This document shows positions 56,040 to 64,000 of a stretch of 64,000 bases of DNA, one piece after another; the first letter of the stretch is position 1; each line of letters begins with the position of its first letter. A program made the position numbers and the translations under genes. This DNA comes from Desulfobacula sp. (lineage in GTDB: Bacteria > Desulfobacterota > Desulfobacteria > Desulfobacterales > Desulfobacteraceae). Below the pieces are notes generated by a model, which worked only from the letters and a program-made list of their open reading frames with translations, had not been told where the DNA came from and did no database searches. The stretch is taken from the NCBI GenBank assembly GCA_018645325.1, contig JABGOU010000004.1, positions 96,200 to 160,199 of the forward strand. The letters run 5' to 3'.

Positions 56040-56813
56040 GTGTTTTCCGGCATGACACTGCATTTGATGCCCGATACGGGTATTATTTCATGCAAGGTAT
56101 TTAAGCCGGAGTTGACGGCTCTTGGGATAGCAGAATCCAGGATTATTTACCTTGAACAAGACTTGCATCAGGACCCCGGAAAACTGCATGAAAACGTGTC
56201 AGCAGCGGTAGCCTGTCTGGAGCAAAATAGCAGTATCCATTCGGTTATCCTTTTGTATGGCTATTGTGGCGGCGGTCTTGCAGATTTGATCTCCAGCCGT
56301 CTCAGGCTTATCATACCGCTGGCCCATGACTGTATTCCGCTTATTCTTGGTGGCTGTCCAGATGAGGGGTGTGACCCTGCTTTTTTTCTCAGCCCGGGTT
56401 GGATTGATCATGGGCTGACCCCCCTGACAGAGTATTTTGAAGCACTTGAAAAATATGGACAAAAGGATGCGCTCTGGTTGGGTATGGAAATACTCAAGAA
56501 TTATAAGGAAGTGGTCCTGGTTGAGACTCTGGCAGGGATTCAGCCCCGCCACCTTGAATATACTCAACAGATGGCAGCACTTTTTCAACTGTCAGTCAGA
56601 CAAGTCACGGCAGATAAAACATGGCTGGTTAATCTTCTCTCAGAAAATTTCTGCGAACAGGTACTCACCGTATATCCGGGGGATGCTATTTGTTTGGGCA
56701 TGTACCCGTCAACAAAGCAATCGGGTATTGTTACTCAACCCACAGGCCAAGGCAGCAGGGATGGGGTCTCGTCTGAAATCAATGGGCGTAAAAATAAAAA
56801 TACCTGGAAATGA
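56040..56813 (+). CDS. DUF1638 protein
   Basis: 257 residues from GTG 56040; ATG 56052 or 56067 are possible and no start has a clear ribosome-binding site. Family features: DTGIISCKVFKPELTALG, IILLYGYCGGGLADL, PLAHDCIPLILGG and the acidic SPGWIDHG. DUF1638 proteins recur beside corrinoid methyltransferase genes in anaerobes, but no activity is known to me. Conserved Cys and His residues suggest metal or corrinoid binding. It is divergent to the methyltransferase operon and followed by a broken CobW gene, which strengthens the link to metallo-cofactor handling. Confidence 0.8.
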   Translation: MFSGMTLHLMPDTGIISCKVFKPELTALGIAESRIIYLEQDLHQDPGKLHENVSAAVACLEQNSSIHSVILLYGYCGGGLADLISSRLRLIIPLAHDCIPLILGGCPDEGCDPAFFLSPGWIDHGLTPLTEYFEALEKYGQKDALWLGMEILKNYKEVVLVETLAGIQPRHLEYTQQMAALFQLSVRQVTADKTWLVNLLSENFCEQVLTVYPGDAICLGMYPSTKQSGIVTQPTGQGSRDGVSSEINGRKNKNTWK

Positions 56814-56819
56814 AAAAAT

Positions 56820-57678
56820 GACTGTTAAAATAATATAAAAACAGATGTCTTGATTATAACAGGCTTTCTCGGGTCTGGTAAAACAACCCTGTTAAAGCGG
56901 ATTATGGAATCGGCTGAAGATTTGTCCAGAACCGTTGTTGTGGTCAATGAATTCGGAAAAGTCGGCGTTGATGCATCCCTGATAAAAGAGACAGCCACAG
57001 CGAATATTGTGGAATTGACCAGTGGCTATATCTGCTGCTCATTGAAGCTGGACATGATTCAAACACTGGTATCTCTTAAAGATGAATACTCGCCTGAACG
57101 CGTTATTATTTAAGCCTCTGGAGTGGCAGACCCCCTTTCGATTATTGAAACCTTGAATGACAGGACTCTGGCACCCTATTTTTTATATGAGAAAACCATC
57201 ATGGTCGTGGCTGATGAATAAAATAGATACCATCGAAAAATCAATTGTCCCTATCATTGTAAAGGAGATCCAAAAGGAATCTGCAAAAGGTCAAATTATT
57301 CCGACTTTATATGGGAATGTTGATCCTGATATCTTCTGGGCGTGCCAGGAGAAATCAAACGCTGATTCAGCCGGCAATTTGACGTTTAAGACATATGACC
57401 CTGAAAAGGATTCGTCTGCGTCTGTCAATAATGAAAGGCGTACGAGTGCAAAAGCGGCTGGATTTATAATCTTTGCATATGAGACGCCCTTATCCTTTGA
57501 TGAGAAAAAATTCATGGCGTTCATCCGCATGGTTCCATTAAATCTATTCAGAATAAAGGGGCGCGTTAAATTTGTTGATCGAACGGATATGCTCAATTTT
57601 GTTGGTGGAAAGTACGAACTGATAGAATGGTCTGATCACCCCGTGACCTGCTTAACATTTATAGGCTGGAATATATAG
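56820..57678 (+). pseudogene. CobW/P47K-family GTPase, multiply broken
   Basis: Metallochaperone-type GTPase. The first coding stretch has LIITGFLGSGKTTLLKR (Walker A), VVVVNEFGKVGVDASL and TSGYICCSLKLD (the CxCC-type metal site). The codon before ASGVADPLS is TAA where GAA is expected (VII-E-ASG). Beyond it, a frame change at about 57,220 separates MVVADE from NKIDTIEKSIV. The 3' part holds the CobW C-terminal domain to GWNI. The probable original start MTVKII is also out of frame by two bases. With at least three lesions it is inactive; the stop is TAA, so selenocysteine is excluded. Confidence 0.85.
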
Positions 57679-57908
57679 TAGAGGACAATTTCATCGCAAG
57701 ATTAGACAATTGTATTGCCCGGCCATGAAGCGGTCAAGGGGTTGAATTTGATGCTCGGGTGCATGTCTGCTGTTTTGGTGTTTTATTACACCTGTTGGTG
57801 TGTTTCTGCCAACCCGGATATTTCATGACTTTTTAGCAATATGTTTACAATCAATGATGATTACGGATCATTCGTTGGAATCGGTTGTGTTCGTTGGAAA
57901 AGCAATTG

Positions 57909-59750
57909 TTAAAATGTACTATTTTGTAATCGTCCTCTGGAAGGGTTGCTGTTTTCTTTTTCACGGGCTTGTGCGGTCACCGTCCGTGTATCGATTCCAT
58001 AGCGTTGTGCTTTGCGAATCACATTACTGTGGTCGATACCGAGTAATTTGCCGGCTTTGCGCGTATTGCCTGTTTTTGAGAGAGCACTGATGATCAGCTT
58101 GCGTTCCAGTGCCTCCCGGGCCCTCTTTAAATTCATTGTTCTTGATACATCGCTGCAATCCCGATCCTTGATTGATTGCGGCAAATGCCGGGGCATTAGG
58201 ACATTCGTATCTGCAGTGACAACCATACGTTCTATAACGTTTGCCAATTCGCGGACATTGCCGGGCCATTCATAGGTTTCCAAGACTGACATCAGTTCAT
58301 GACCCAGGGTCTGGCTGACTTTATATTTTGTGTTGAACCGATTCAAAAACATCAGGGACAAGGGCAAAATATCTTCATGCCGATCTCTCAAGGCCGGTAT
58401 GGCGATTGGTACAACATACAGGCGGTAGAAAAGATCTGCACGAAAAAGTCCGTCTGAAACCATCTGATGAAGATCACGGTTGGTCGCTGCGAGGATACGC
58501 ACATTCAGGTGGATATCCTTAGAGTCACCCAACCGACGGCAGCACCGATCTTGTATAACCTTTAAGAGTTTTACCTGGAGTTGTAAAGGCAATTCCCCCA
58601 CTTCGTCCAGAAACAGGATGCCCTGGTTGGCTTGCTCGAACAACCCGGCCCTGCCTTTGACGTCTGCGCCTGTAAACGCACCTTTCAGGTAACCGAAAAA
58701 TTCGCTTTCTAGCAGGTTGTCAGGAATGGCGCCGCAGTTTACGGAAACAAACGGTTTTTGGTTGCGATCACTCAAACGGTAGAGAAGTCTTGCAAAAACG
58801 TCTTTTCCCACTCCGCTTTCTCCGACCAGCAGCACGGTTGAGTCGACCCTGGAAACGCGTAAAACAAGATCGATCAGGCGCCTCATAGAAGGGCTTTCAG
58901 CCACAATACCCTGAAAAAGCTTGCGCTTATCATCACTCAGATGATTGGAATCCTCACAAACGGTGGCAATTTTTTTAATCTGATCTTCCAGGCTTTTGAG
59001 TTCGGTCACGTCACGCACATTCAGCAAAACCCGGATGACCTGGCCGTGCCGGTCAAATATCGGATTGCCGGTAACGAAAATTTCGCTTCCGCTATTGAGG
59101 CAACGCTGCAGCGTCAGGGTTTTTTTGTGATAAGTGGTCAGCCGGGTTACTTCTTGTACCGCTGCCAGACAGATATGGTCTTCAGTATTCAGATCATTGA
59201 TATTTTTACCGATTAGCAGTCCGGGTGAAACGCCTGTAATGCGGCCAAAACTGGCGTTGACTTGCAGAATCGATTTCCCGTCAGCGATAATGATGCCGTC
59301 GTAGGAGCTTTCCAGTAATGAGGCAAATTCTTCTCGGATTTGATCGATTTCATCTTCATTGTTTTTAATGAGAGTTGTCTTCTGCAGCAATAACATGCAC
59401 CCCTTGTGGTTGTTTTTATGCGTTAACCGGCTTGCGGTGACCACAAGCGAGCGCTCTCGCCATATATAAGATTGTACAGGGTCAAGGAAACTTTTGGATA
59501 TTAAATTTAGAAGGCCATCCTTTTCAATAATGGAGACTGCGGGTTTGCCCAGGGCATCATCCGCCCTGATATCGAATATCTGCTGTGCACATTGGTTGAT
59601 GTAAATCATATGACCGGTCTCATCAAACGCGATAATGCCGTCATTGGCAACATCCAGCAATTCAAAAACCAGCGGAGGGGCATCAATCAAGCCATTGTTT
59701 TTTGCTGGCTTAGCCATTCCGTGTTGGGATGCTGATTTTTTCTTCTGCAT
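57909..59750 (-). CDS. PAS-PAS-AAA-Fis sigma-54 activator
   Basis: 613 residues, cytoplasmic. Two to three PAS domains (about 25-130 and 140-255; AFDETGHMIYINQCAQQIF and GIIIADGKSILQVNASFGRI) precede a sigma-54 AAA+ core with Walker A GESGVGKDVFARLL, the contact loop KGAFTGADVKGRAG, Walker B ILFLDEVGELP and an R-finger region FRADLFYRL. The C-terminal Fis-type helix-turn-helix reads SKTGNTRKAGKLLGIDHSNVIRKAQRYG. A ligand or redox signal probably acts through PAS. It lies in the middle of four sigma-54 promoters (55.5, 55.9, 60.9 and 61.1 kb), so it is the natural candidate to control the methyltransferase, hydratase and CoA-transferase genes. Confidence 0.93.
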   Translation of the reverse strand: MQKKKSASQHGMAKPAKNNGLIDAPPLVFELLDVANDGIIAFDETGHMIYINQCAQQIFDIRADDALGKPAVSIIEKDGLLNLISKSFLDPVQSYIWRERSLVVTASRLTHKNNHKGCMLLLQKTTLIKNNEDEIDQIREEFASLLESSYDGIIIADGKSILQVNASFGRITGVSPGLLIGKNINDLNTEDHICLAAVQEVTRLTTYHKKTLTLQRCLNSGSEIFVTGNPIFDRHGQVIRVLLNVRDVTELKSLEDQIKKIATVCEDSNHLSDDKRKLFQGIVAESPSMRRLIDLVLRVSRVDSTVLLVGESGVGKDVFARLLYRLSDRNQKPFVSVNCGAIPDNLLESEFFGYLKGAFTGADVKGRAGLFEQANQGILFLDEVGELPLQLQVKLLKVIQDRCCRRLGDSKDIHLNVRILAATNRDLHQMVSDGLFRADLFYRLYVVPIAIPALRDRHEDILPLSLMFLNRFNTKYKVSQTLGHELMSVLETYEWPGNVRELANVIERMVVTADTNVLMPRHLPQSIKDRDCSDVSRTMNLKRAREALERKLIISALSKTGNTRKAGKLLGIDHSNVIRKAQRYGIDTRTVTAQAREKENSNPSRGRLQNSTF

Positions 59751-59954
59751 TGTTGAATTTAGTCCTCTATTTGTTTAACATAACCCCGGGCTGATTCGTG
59801 TTCACCCACGAGCCGCTTTTTTGCAGATGAACACTGAATCAGTTTATTAGAACCAAGAGGCTTGTCTTGTCAATGATAATCCCAAATGAATATCAAAGTT
59901 CAAACGGTCTTGAAAGGAAAGGCATGAAGATTTCAAGCCGATCTTCCTTCAGTC

Positions 59955-59979
59955 TGACACTTTCAATTAGAAAGTGTCA
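59955..59979 (-). terminator. Perfect hairpin spanning the hydratase stop codon
   Basis: TGACACTTTC-AATTA-GAAAGTGTCA is a perfect 10-bp stem. It includes the last codons and TAA of the enoyl-CoA hydratase gene. No U run follows, so it may stabilise the 3' end or slow termination rather than act as a classical terminator. Confidence 0.5.
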
Positions 59980-60752
59980 TCATTCCAGACTGGATCGCGT
60001 TTTTCGATAAAAGCAGAAAATCCTTCTATGGCATTGACACTTACACCCTGCTGGGCCATCATTTCCTTGGCAAACATGTACGCCTGTTGTTCGGTCATCT
60101 CCACCTGAGCATAAAAATTTTGTTTTGACATATAGATGGCATATTTGCTGGATTTACAGATATCTTTGGCCAATTCCATGGTTTTTTCCTGAAGTTGATC
60201 ATCCGCAAAGACTTTATTAATCAGGCCCATTTCCCGACTTTCTTCGGCGCTGTATAGTCCGGCCGTCATGAGCATCTCCATACATTTTTTTTGTCCCACC
60301 GCCCGACTGACGGCAACCGTCGGCGTCGTGCAATTGTAAGAATAGATCAGGCCCGTCATCCCAAACTGGGCATTATCTCGAGCCGCGGTTATGAGATCGC
60401 AGCCGGCCACCAGATGACAACCACCGGCCATGGCAATGGCATGAACTTCTGCAATAACGCACTGCGGTGCATTTCGGATGGTATTCATAAGATTGAAAGA
60501 GGTCTGGAAAAGTTTTCGGATATTCGAAACCGGTTGGTTTAAAATCTCTGGCCGATCATGCCCAGCGCAGAACACAGGGCCGTTGGCCCTCAGAATGATG
60601 ACTTTTGTGTCATGGCATTTGGCTGCATCCTGAAGGCATTCTGTTATCTCTGTTTCTGCATGGATGCCTAGGGCATTGCGTTTCTCAGGCATATTCAGGG
60701 TTAATATACCAATTTCATCCTGTTCTTCATAAAGAATTGAATCGTAACTCAT
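59967..60752 (-). CDS. Enoyl-CoA hydratase/isomerase family protein
   Basis: 261 residues from ATG 60752, selected by AGGAG seven bases upstream over an ORF start at 60809. Crotonase fold: the oxyanion-hole segments are VFCAGHDRPE and IAMAGGCHLVAGCDLI. At the usual catalytic Glu positions the sequence reads FGMTGLIYSYNCTTP, so the two hydratase glutamates are not evident; the chain resembles ECHDC3-like crotonases and may catalyse isomerisation, decarboxylation or another reaction. It has a sigma-54 promoter (60861-60876) and diverges from the CoA-transferase pair, which would supply its CoA ester. Confidence 0.85.
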   Translation of the reverse strand: MSYDSILYEEQDEIGILTLNMPEKRNALGIHAETEITECLQDAAKCHDTKVIILRANGPVFCAGHDRPEILNQPVSNIRKLFQTSFNLMNTIRNAPQCVIAEVHAIAMAGGCHLVAGCDLITAARDNAQFGMTGLIYSYNCTTPTVAVSRAVGQKKCMEMLMTAGLYSAEESREMGLINKVFADDQLQEKTMELAKDICKSSKYAIYMSKQNFYAQVEMTEQQAYMFAKEMMAQQGVSVNAIEGFSAFIEKRDPVWNDDTF

Positions 60753-60860
60753 TACATTTCTCCTTTTGTTGCAATTTAACGTACCATTAAGAAATCGTTT
60801 TTTTGGCAATTGGAAACTTAAAAAAAGAATTCACGCCCCAACTTCCATCAAACATAAACG

Positions 60861-60876
60861 TGCAAGTCCCATGCCT
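60861..60876 (-). promoter_or_regulatory. Sigma-54 promoter of the enoyl-CoA hydratase-like gene
   Basis: Minus strand AGGCAT-N5-TTGCA: the GG and TTGCA cores are exact, with the first base of the -24 box changed. The predicted start near 60,850 gives a leader of about 100 bases. Confidence 0.62.
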
Positions 60877-61062
60877 GGAATTAAAATACCCTGATACCAT
60901 AAAATTTATAATTTTCCTTGTCAACGACCACCGAGTATATGGGATAGCCGCCTTTACCAAAAATTTGTTTTTGAGCGAGTTCAAAGCACAAATATTTAGA
61001 TCTGTTCATTCTTTACGATTGTATTTCGGAAAACTGCTATGGCCATAAAGTTGATGTAAAAT

Positions 61063-61078
61063 TGGCACACTATTTGCT
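61063..61078 (+). promoter_or_regulatory. Sigma-54 promoter of the CoA-transferase operon
   Basis: TGGCAC-N5-TTGCT is a full match to the RpoN core consensus. The predicted start near 61,089 gives a leader of about 100 bases before GTG 61189. Confidence 0.8.
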
Positions 61079-61188
61079 GTTATAAAAATGCTGAGTTCCA
61101 CGCATCTGTTTAATTTAATCCAAGACACGAGGGGATGCAGAAAACGATTCTATCAAATAGCATCGATCATACGGAAAGGAGATTAAGT

Positions 61189-62178
61189 GTGCAGAATAAA
61201 TTATTGTCAATTGAGGAGGCTGTAGCAGATTATACATGGGACGGGATGACCTATTGCAATGGTGCGGCCCTGCCCGTGGGGTCATGTTCGATCGCCTTTG
61301 GAAAGGAAATGGTAAAACAAGGTCGTAAAAACCTGAATGTCATCTGTCATTGCGGTTCTCAACAGATAAACCTTCTTGCAGCCGTGGGTGCGGTGGATCG
61401 AGTTGAGGTGGGATTTTCCGGGCTGGAAGTATACGGATTTGCAGCCGGACTCAATCGTGCCGTAACCAGTGGTAAAACCCGGATGGAAGATTACTCCAAC
61501 GGCGCCATGGCCCTGCGGTTTTTCGGCGGTGCAATGAACTGGCCGTTCGTACCTGCCACGGTCAGTATCCATAATGATCAGCAGTGGTGTTCAGCTGATT
61601 ATCCTGATGAGTATCCCTGCAATCGGAAAATTCCTGAAATTACGGACCCTTTCACCGGAAAAAAATACGGGGCCTTTCGAACGATCAGGCCGGATGTGGC
61701 GGCGATTCATGTGACCATGGCCGACATTTATGGAAATGCAATCATGCTGGGCACGGAATGGAATCGTTTTGAGATGTCCCGAGCTTCTAAAAAGGTGGTA
61801 CTGGTGGCCGACCAGATTGTTCATACCGACTGTATGCGCCAATATCCTAACCTGGTCAGGATTATCTCCGAGGTGGTCGATGCTGTGGTTTACTGGCCCT
61901 ATGCGGCCTGGCCCCAGGCATCCCCCGGCCTCTATGACAGTGATGAGGAGCATATGTTTTACATGAACAAGATGATGAAAACTGAAGCCGATACGGAAGC
62001 CTATTGCGATCAATGGGTCAAGAACTGGAATAGTCACGAGGAATACATGGCACTCATTGGCGATGAAAAAATAGAAAAAATTTCCAAAACAGCGACTGCT
62101 TTCTTGATGGATCCCTACAGGAAATGGATCAGGAGCGATGATGAAATCCGTGAACTGCAGAATATGACAAAAGGGTAG
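61189..62178 (+). CDS. CoA-transferase family I, alpha subunit (GctA-like)
   Basis: 329 residues from GTG 61189, which has AAGGAG seven bases upstream; an ATG at 61135 in the same frame has none and lies inside the leader. Features of the glutaconate/3-oxoacid CoA-transferase A subunit: DGMTYCNGAALPVGSCSIAFG (GxG CoA-binding region), VGAVDRVEVGFSGLEVYG and the IRPDVAAIHVTMADIYGNA block. It moves CoA from acetyl-CoA or succinyl-CoA to an organic acid. Six bases separate it from the beta gene. The acid substrate is unknown; its regulation with demethylation genes suggests an acid released by, or containing, a methyl group. Confidence 0.9.
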   Translation: MQNKLLSIEEAVADYTWDGMTYCNGAALPVGSCSIAFGKEMVKQGRKNLNVICHCGSQQINLLAAVGAVDRVEVGFSGLEVYGFAAGLNRAVTSGKTRMEDYSNGAMALRFFGGAMNWPFVPATVSIHNDQQWCSADYPDEYPCNRKIPEITDPFTGKKYGAFRTIRPDVAAIHVTMADIYGNAIMLGTEWNRFEMSRASKKVVLVADQIVHTDCMRQYPNLVRIISEVVDAVVYWPYAAWPQASPGLYDSDEEHMFYMNKMMKTEADTEAYCDQWVKNWNSHEEYMALIGDEKIEKISKTATAFLMDPYRKWIRSDDEIRELQNMTKG

Positions 62179-62183
62179 AGACG

Positions 62184-62975
62184 ATGGATTATACCAAGCA
62201 AGAATTCATGGCCATTATCACGGGCCGGGAAATCAAAGACGGTGAACTTATTATACTGGGTGTGGGTCTGCCCATGCTGGCAGGTTACTTTGCCCGGTCC
62301 AACCATGCCCCCAACCTCAGGCCTTTTACCGAAGGTGGCGTTTATGGGTCCAGCCCCGTGGGCGGACTGCCCTGGGGCATTGAATGCAATCGAATATCAG
62401 CAAATGCCACCAGTTTTACAAACGCCATTGATGCTTTGGGGTTTCTGGTTTTATCGGGGCGGGCCGATAATGCAGTGATCGGGGCGGCCCAGGTCGATAA
62501 ATATGGAAACATCAACACCACTGGTATCTGGGATGAACCGCCCTGGAAGGTGGGCAAATACCTGCCTCCCCGGGTTCGCCTCAACGGCAGCGGTGGGGCA
62601 AGTGATATTTCCGTGGGCTGCAAGAGCTACCTGATCATGGCTTCCCATGAAAAGCGCCGGTTTATGGAGAAAGTTGATTATATTTCCAGTGTGGGGTTTT
62701 TGACCGGCGGTGACAGCCGTGAAAAGTGCGGATTTGTTGGCGGTGGTCCGGCAGCAATTATTTCAACTCTTGGCATTTTACGTCCTGATCCGCAAACCAA
62801 GGAATTTTATCTGGAAGCCTACTTTCCGTTCACCACCATAGAAGAGGTAAAAGCATGCACGGACTGGGATCTGAAGATTTCCCAGGATGTGAAGGCCGTG
62901 CATGAGCCCACTATCGAAGAATTGAAAAAACTCAGGGCAGTTGATGTGACAGGATCCCTGCGGAAAGAGGATTGA
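62184..62975 (+). CDS. CoA-transferase family I, beta subunit (GctB-like)
   Basis: 263 residues. It has the beta-subunit layout with IILGVGLPMLAGYFA, LRPFTEGGVYGSSPVGG (carrying the Glu expected to form the CoA thioester), GRADNAVIGAAQVDKYGN, LNGSGGASDISVGCKSYLI and SSVGFLTGGDSREKCGF. Directly after the alpha gene, in one transcript from the sigma-54 promoter at 61063. Together they form an alpha/beta CoA-transferase; the best match by layout is the glutaconate branch, but substrate range is broad in this family. Confidence 0.9.
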   Translation: MDYTKQEFMAIITGREIKDGELIILGVGLPMLAGYFARSNHAPNLRPFTEGGVYGSSPVGGLPWGIECNRISANATSFTNAIDALGFLVLSGRADNAVIGAAQVDKYGNINTTGIWDEPPWKVGKYLPPRVRLNGSGGASDISVGCKSYLIMASHEKRRFMEKVDYISSVGFLTGGDSREKCGFVGGGPAAIISTLGILRPDPQTKEFYLEAYFPFTTIEEVKACTDWDLKISQDVKAVHEPTIEELKKLRAVDVTGSLRKED

Positions 62976-63199
62976 TAAGCTATCAAAGGGATGCCGACTG
63001 AAACTTGAGATTCCATTGTGATACAGAAGCATGTTTGTCTGGTGCGATAACGCAACATTCATTTGCAAATAGGTGCGGATATGCACCAAATATGGAACAG
63101 GGCCAAAGCTTGAAACTACCACCTCACGTATCAACGACAAGAATCACATGTTTGTCAAGCCCTAAGGCCACAAAAATCAGGGCAATCGCATGTAACTTT
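62976..63199. other. Short gap with small hairpins
   Basis: No gene seen. ATTTGCAAAT (63061-63070) is a palindrome and GGTGC-N6-GCACC (63072-63087) a small hairpin; neither has a U run. They may form part of the end of the CoA-transferase transcript or belong to the remnant to the right. Confidence 0.35.
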
Positions 63200-63372
63200 T
63201 TTATAAACACACCATACCCGGAACTAGTTACCGTACAGGAGACTACCATCATAAACTGATAGATATCATCATTATAGCAATTTGTGGTGTGGTTGCCGGA
63301 GCAGACACTTATGAACAGATCGAAAACTTCGGTAAAAAGCGCAAAAGATGGCTTTTAAAAATTGTAGAATAG
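63200..63372 (+). pseudogene. ISAs1-family transposase N-terminal remnant
   Basis: A frame beginning near 63,200 reads DYHHKLIDIIIIAICGVVAG then ADTYEQIENFGKKRKRWLLK and ends in a stop. This is the N-terminal helper region of ISAs1 transposases (HxLxDIxxIAIxAVxAGAD, then WxxIexFGkxKxxWL). None of the DDE catalytic domain is present. Confidence 0.75.
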
Positions 63373-63725
63373 CAGGGCATTCTTCTCATTTTTCAATCAA
63401 AATCTAAATCCATATCTTGTGGTAGGATAGAATTATAATCTGAATCCCCAGATTATACTATATGAGCCAGAACCTTTGTTATAAGGCATTTTCCCACAAT
63501 GTTCTTTATAATATAAAAAGTTGAAGCGAGCACTTCTGGCTTTATGTTGCGAGTTACCATAACCTGTTAAAATCAATACAAATTTCAATTTTCTTCTGGT
63601 AAATTCATATTATTAATAAATTCAGTTGGTTAGAAGATAATTTAAAAATTAACAAAAAAACTGGCAACATAATATTTTACCCTTTTACGGAACTCACCGT
63701 GTCTGGCACAGGCAGTTCCAATCGT
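63373..63725. other. AT-rich gap with one hairpin
   Basis: No gene seen on either strand. ATAATCTG and CAGATTAT (63435-63456) form a perfect 8-bp stem with a 6-base loop. The gap lies between the ISAs1 remnant and the 3' end of the recombinase, so it probably belongs to a mobile region. Confidence 0.35.
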
Positions 63726-64000
63726 TTAAAGACTATCAAGCCAAGCCAGAGTCTCCTCATTGTTTTCCCAATCGATTAACTCCTCAATCTTCTTATCATT
63801 TTTTATTTTAGACTGTGTATATTCAATGAATTTCTTTTGGATATCTCGTTTTCTGGACAGATCAATTTGAAGGTAGTCCATGGTGGACTCTATACTTCGA
63901 TGCCCAAGACGGTTTTTAATATCAGACACTGGATAACCTGATGCCAGCATGTTCACAGCACATGAATGCCTAAAACTATGGACCGGACTCAGGCCTTGGA
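63726..64000 (-). CDS. Tyrosine recombinase (integrase), 3' part only
   Basis: The frame runs open past the right edge, so the 5' part lies outside the window. Visible are the catalytic HSFRHSCAVNML block (HxxR) and SDIKNRLGHRSIESTMDYLQ, where H is the second catalytic His and the Tyr in DYLQ the nucleophile. About 50 charged residues with an acidic, Trp-containing end (WENNEETLAWLDSL) follow the Tyr. It is probably a phage- or integron-like integrase at the border of a mobile segment. Confidence 0.85.
   Translation of the reverse strand, partial: QGLSPVHSFRHSCAVNMLASGYPVSDIKNRLGHRSIESTMDYLQIDLSRKRDIQKKFIEYTQSKIKNDKKIEELIDWENNEETLAWLDSL

Noticed and set aside
57100-57130. Possible selenocysteine in the CobW gene
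   Set aside because: The interrupting codon is TAA, not TGA, and other frame lesions are present, so it is a pseudogene.
1-64000. CRISPR arrays, tRNA and rRNA genes
   Set aside because: No regularly spaced direct repeats and no recognisable tRNA or rRNA segments were seen; the only tandem repeats are the ACP units and the duplication in the efflux pump.

Overview
This window looks like the chromosome of an anaerobic, probably sulfate-reducing deltaproteobacterium (Desulfobacterales-like). The pointers are a selenocysteine-containing HdrD-type iron-sulfur protein, a corrinoid methyltransferase system with its own reductive activator, a giant PUFA-synthase-like enzyme, several sigma-54 activators with matching -24/-12 promoters, and RAYT/REP-type repeats in AT-rich DNA. 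Genus is inferred from gene content only. I saw no rRNA, tRNA or CRISPR array.

Left part (1-12.7 kb). The 3' part of a CusA/CzcA-type metal-efflux pump is followed by one of two paralogous secreted proteins, an orphan oligopeptide-binding lipoprotein, an Asn/His/Met/Tyr-rich secreted protein behind a good sigma-54 promoter, and the second paralogue. Two c-di-GMP enzymes follow, with a small lipoprotein gene between them that is split at an A8 run. A MATE exporter, a DUF374 acyltransferase and a DUF4325 protein complete this part.

Megasynthase locus (12.9-27.6 kb). A decayed RAYT transposase between 30-bp inverted repeats precedes a single 3809-residue polypeptide on the minus strand. It carries two PfaD-like enoyl-reductase domains, KS, a KS without catalytic histidines, AT, a third KS, three tandem ACPs (Thr where the phosphopantetheinyl Ser is expected), KR and DH. 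A divergent orphan sigma-54 activator and a PlsC-like acyltransferase follow. I infer a specialised lipid made on one protein, under its own regulator and passed to a membrane acyltransferase.

Centre (27.6-44.7 kb). parA-parB and an ispH-UbiA fusion form one overlapping operon. The selenoprotein is next, then a GC-rich, apparently transferred spermidine/putrescine-type ABC operon, a broken sensor gene, hrpA, a PAS histidine kinase and a DUF2284 protein.

Debris zone (44.9-50.9 kb). Intact genes (a P-loop kinase-like protein, higBA, ccdA, an MFS transporter, an FlK-like thioesterase) sit among gene remnants: histidine kinase, 4Fe-4S membrane protein, PLD-type nuclease and integrase.

Right part (50.9-64 kb). 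A four-gene minus-strand operon encodes a UroD-like methyltransferase, a methyl-THF methyltransferase, a corrinoid protein and its RACo-type activator. It lies opposite a DUF1638 gene and a CobW pseudogene. A PAS-AAA-Fis sigma-54 activator follows, then an enoyl-CoA hydratase-like gene diverging from a two-subunit CoA-transferase. Sigma-54 promoters lie before the methyltransferase operon, the hydratase and the CoA-transferase, which suggests one regulon that demethylates an unknown methylated compound and processes its acyl part as a CoA thioester. An ISAs1 remnant and a truncated tyrosine recombinase close the window.
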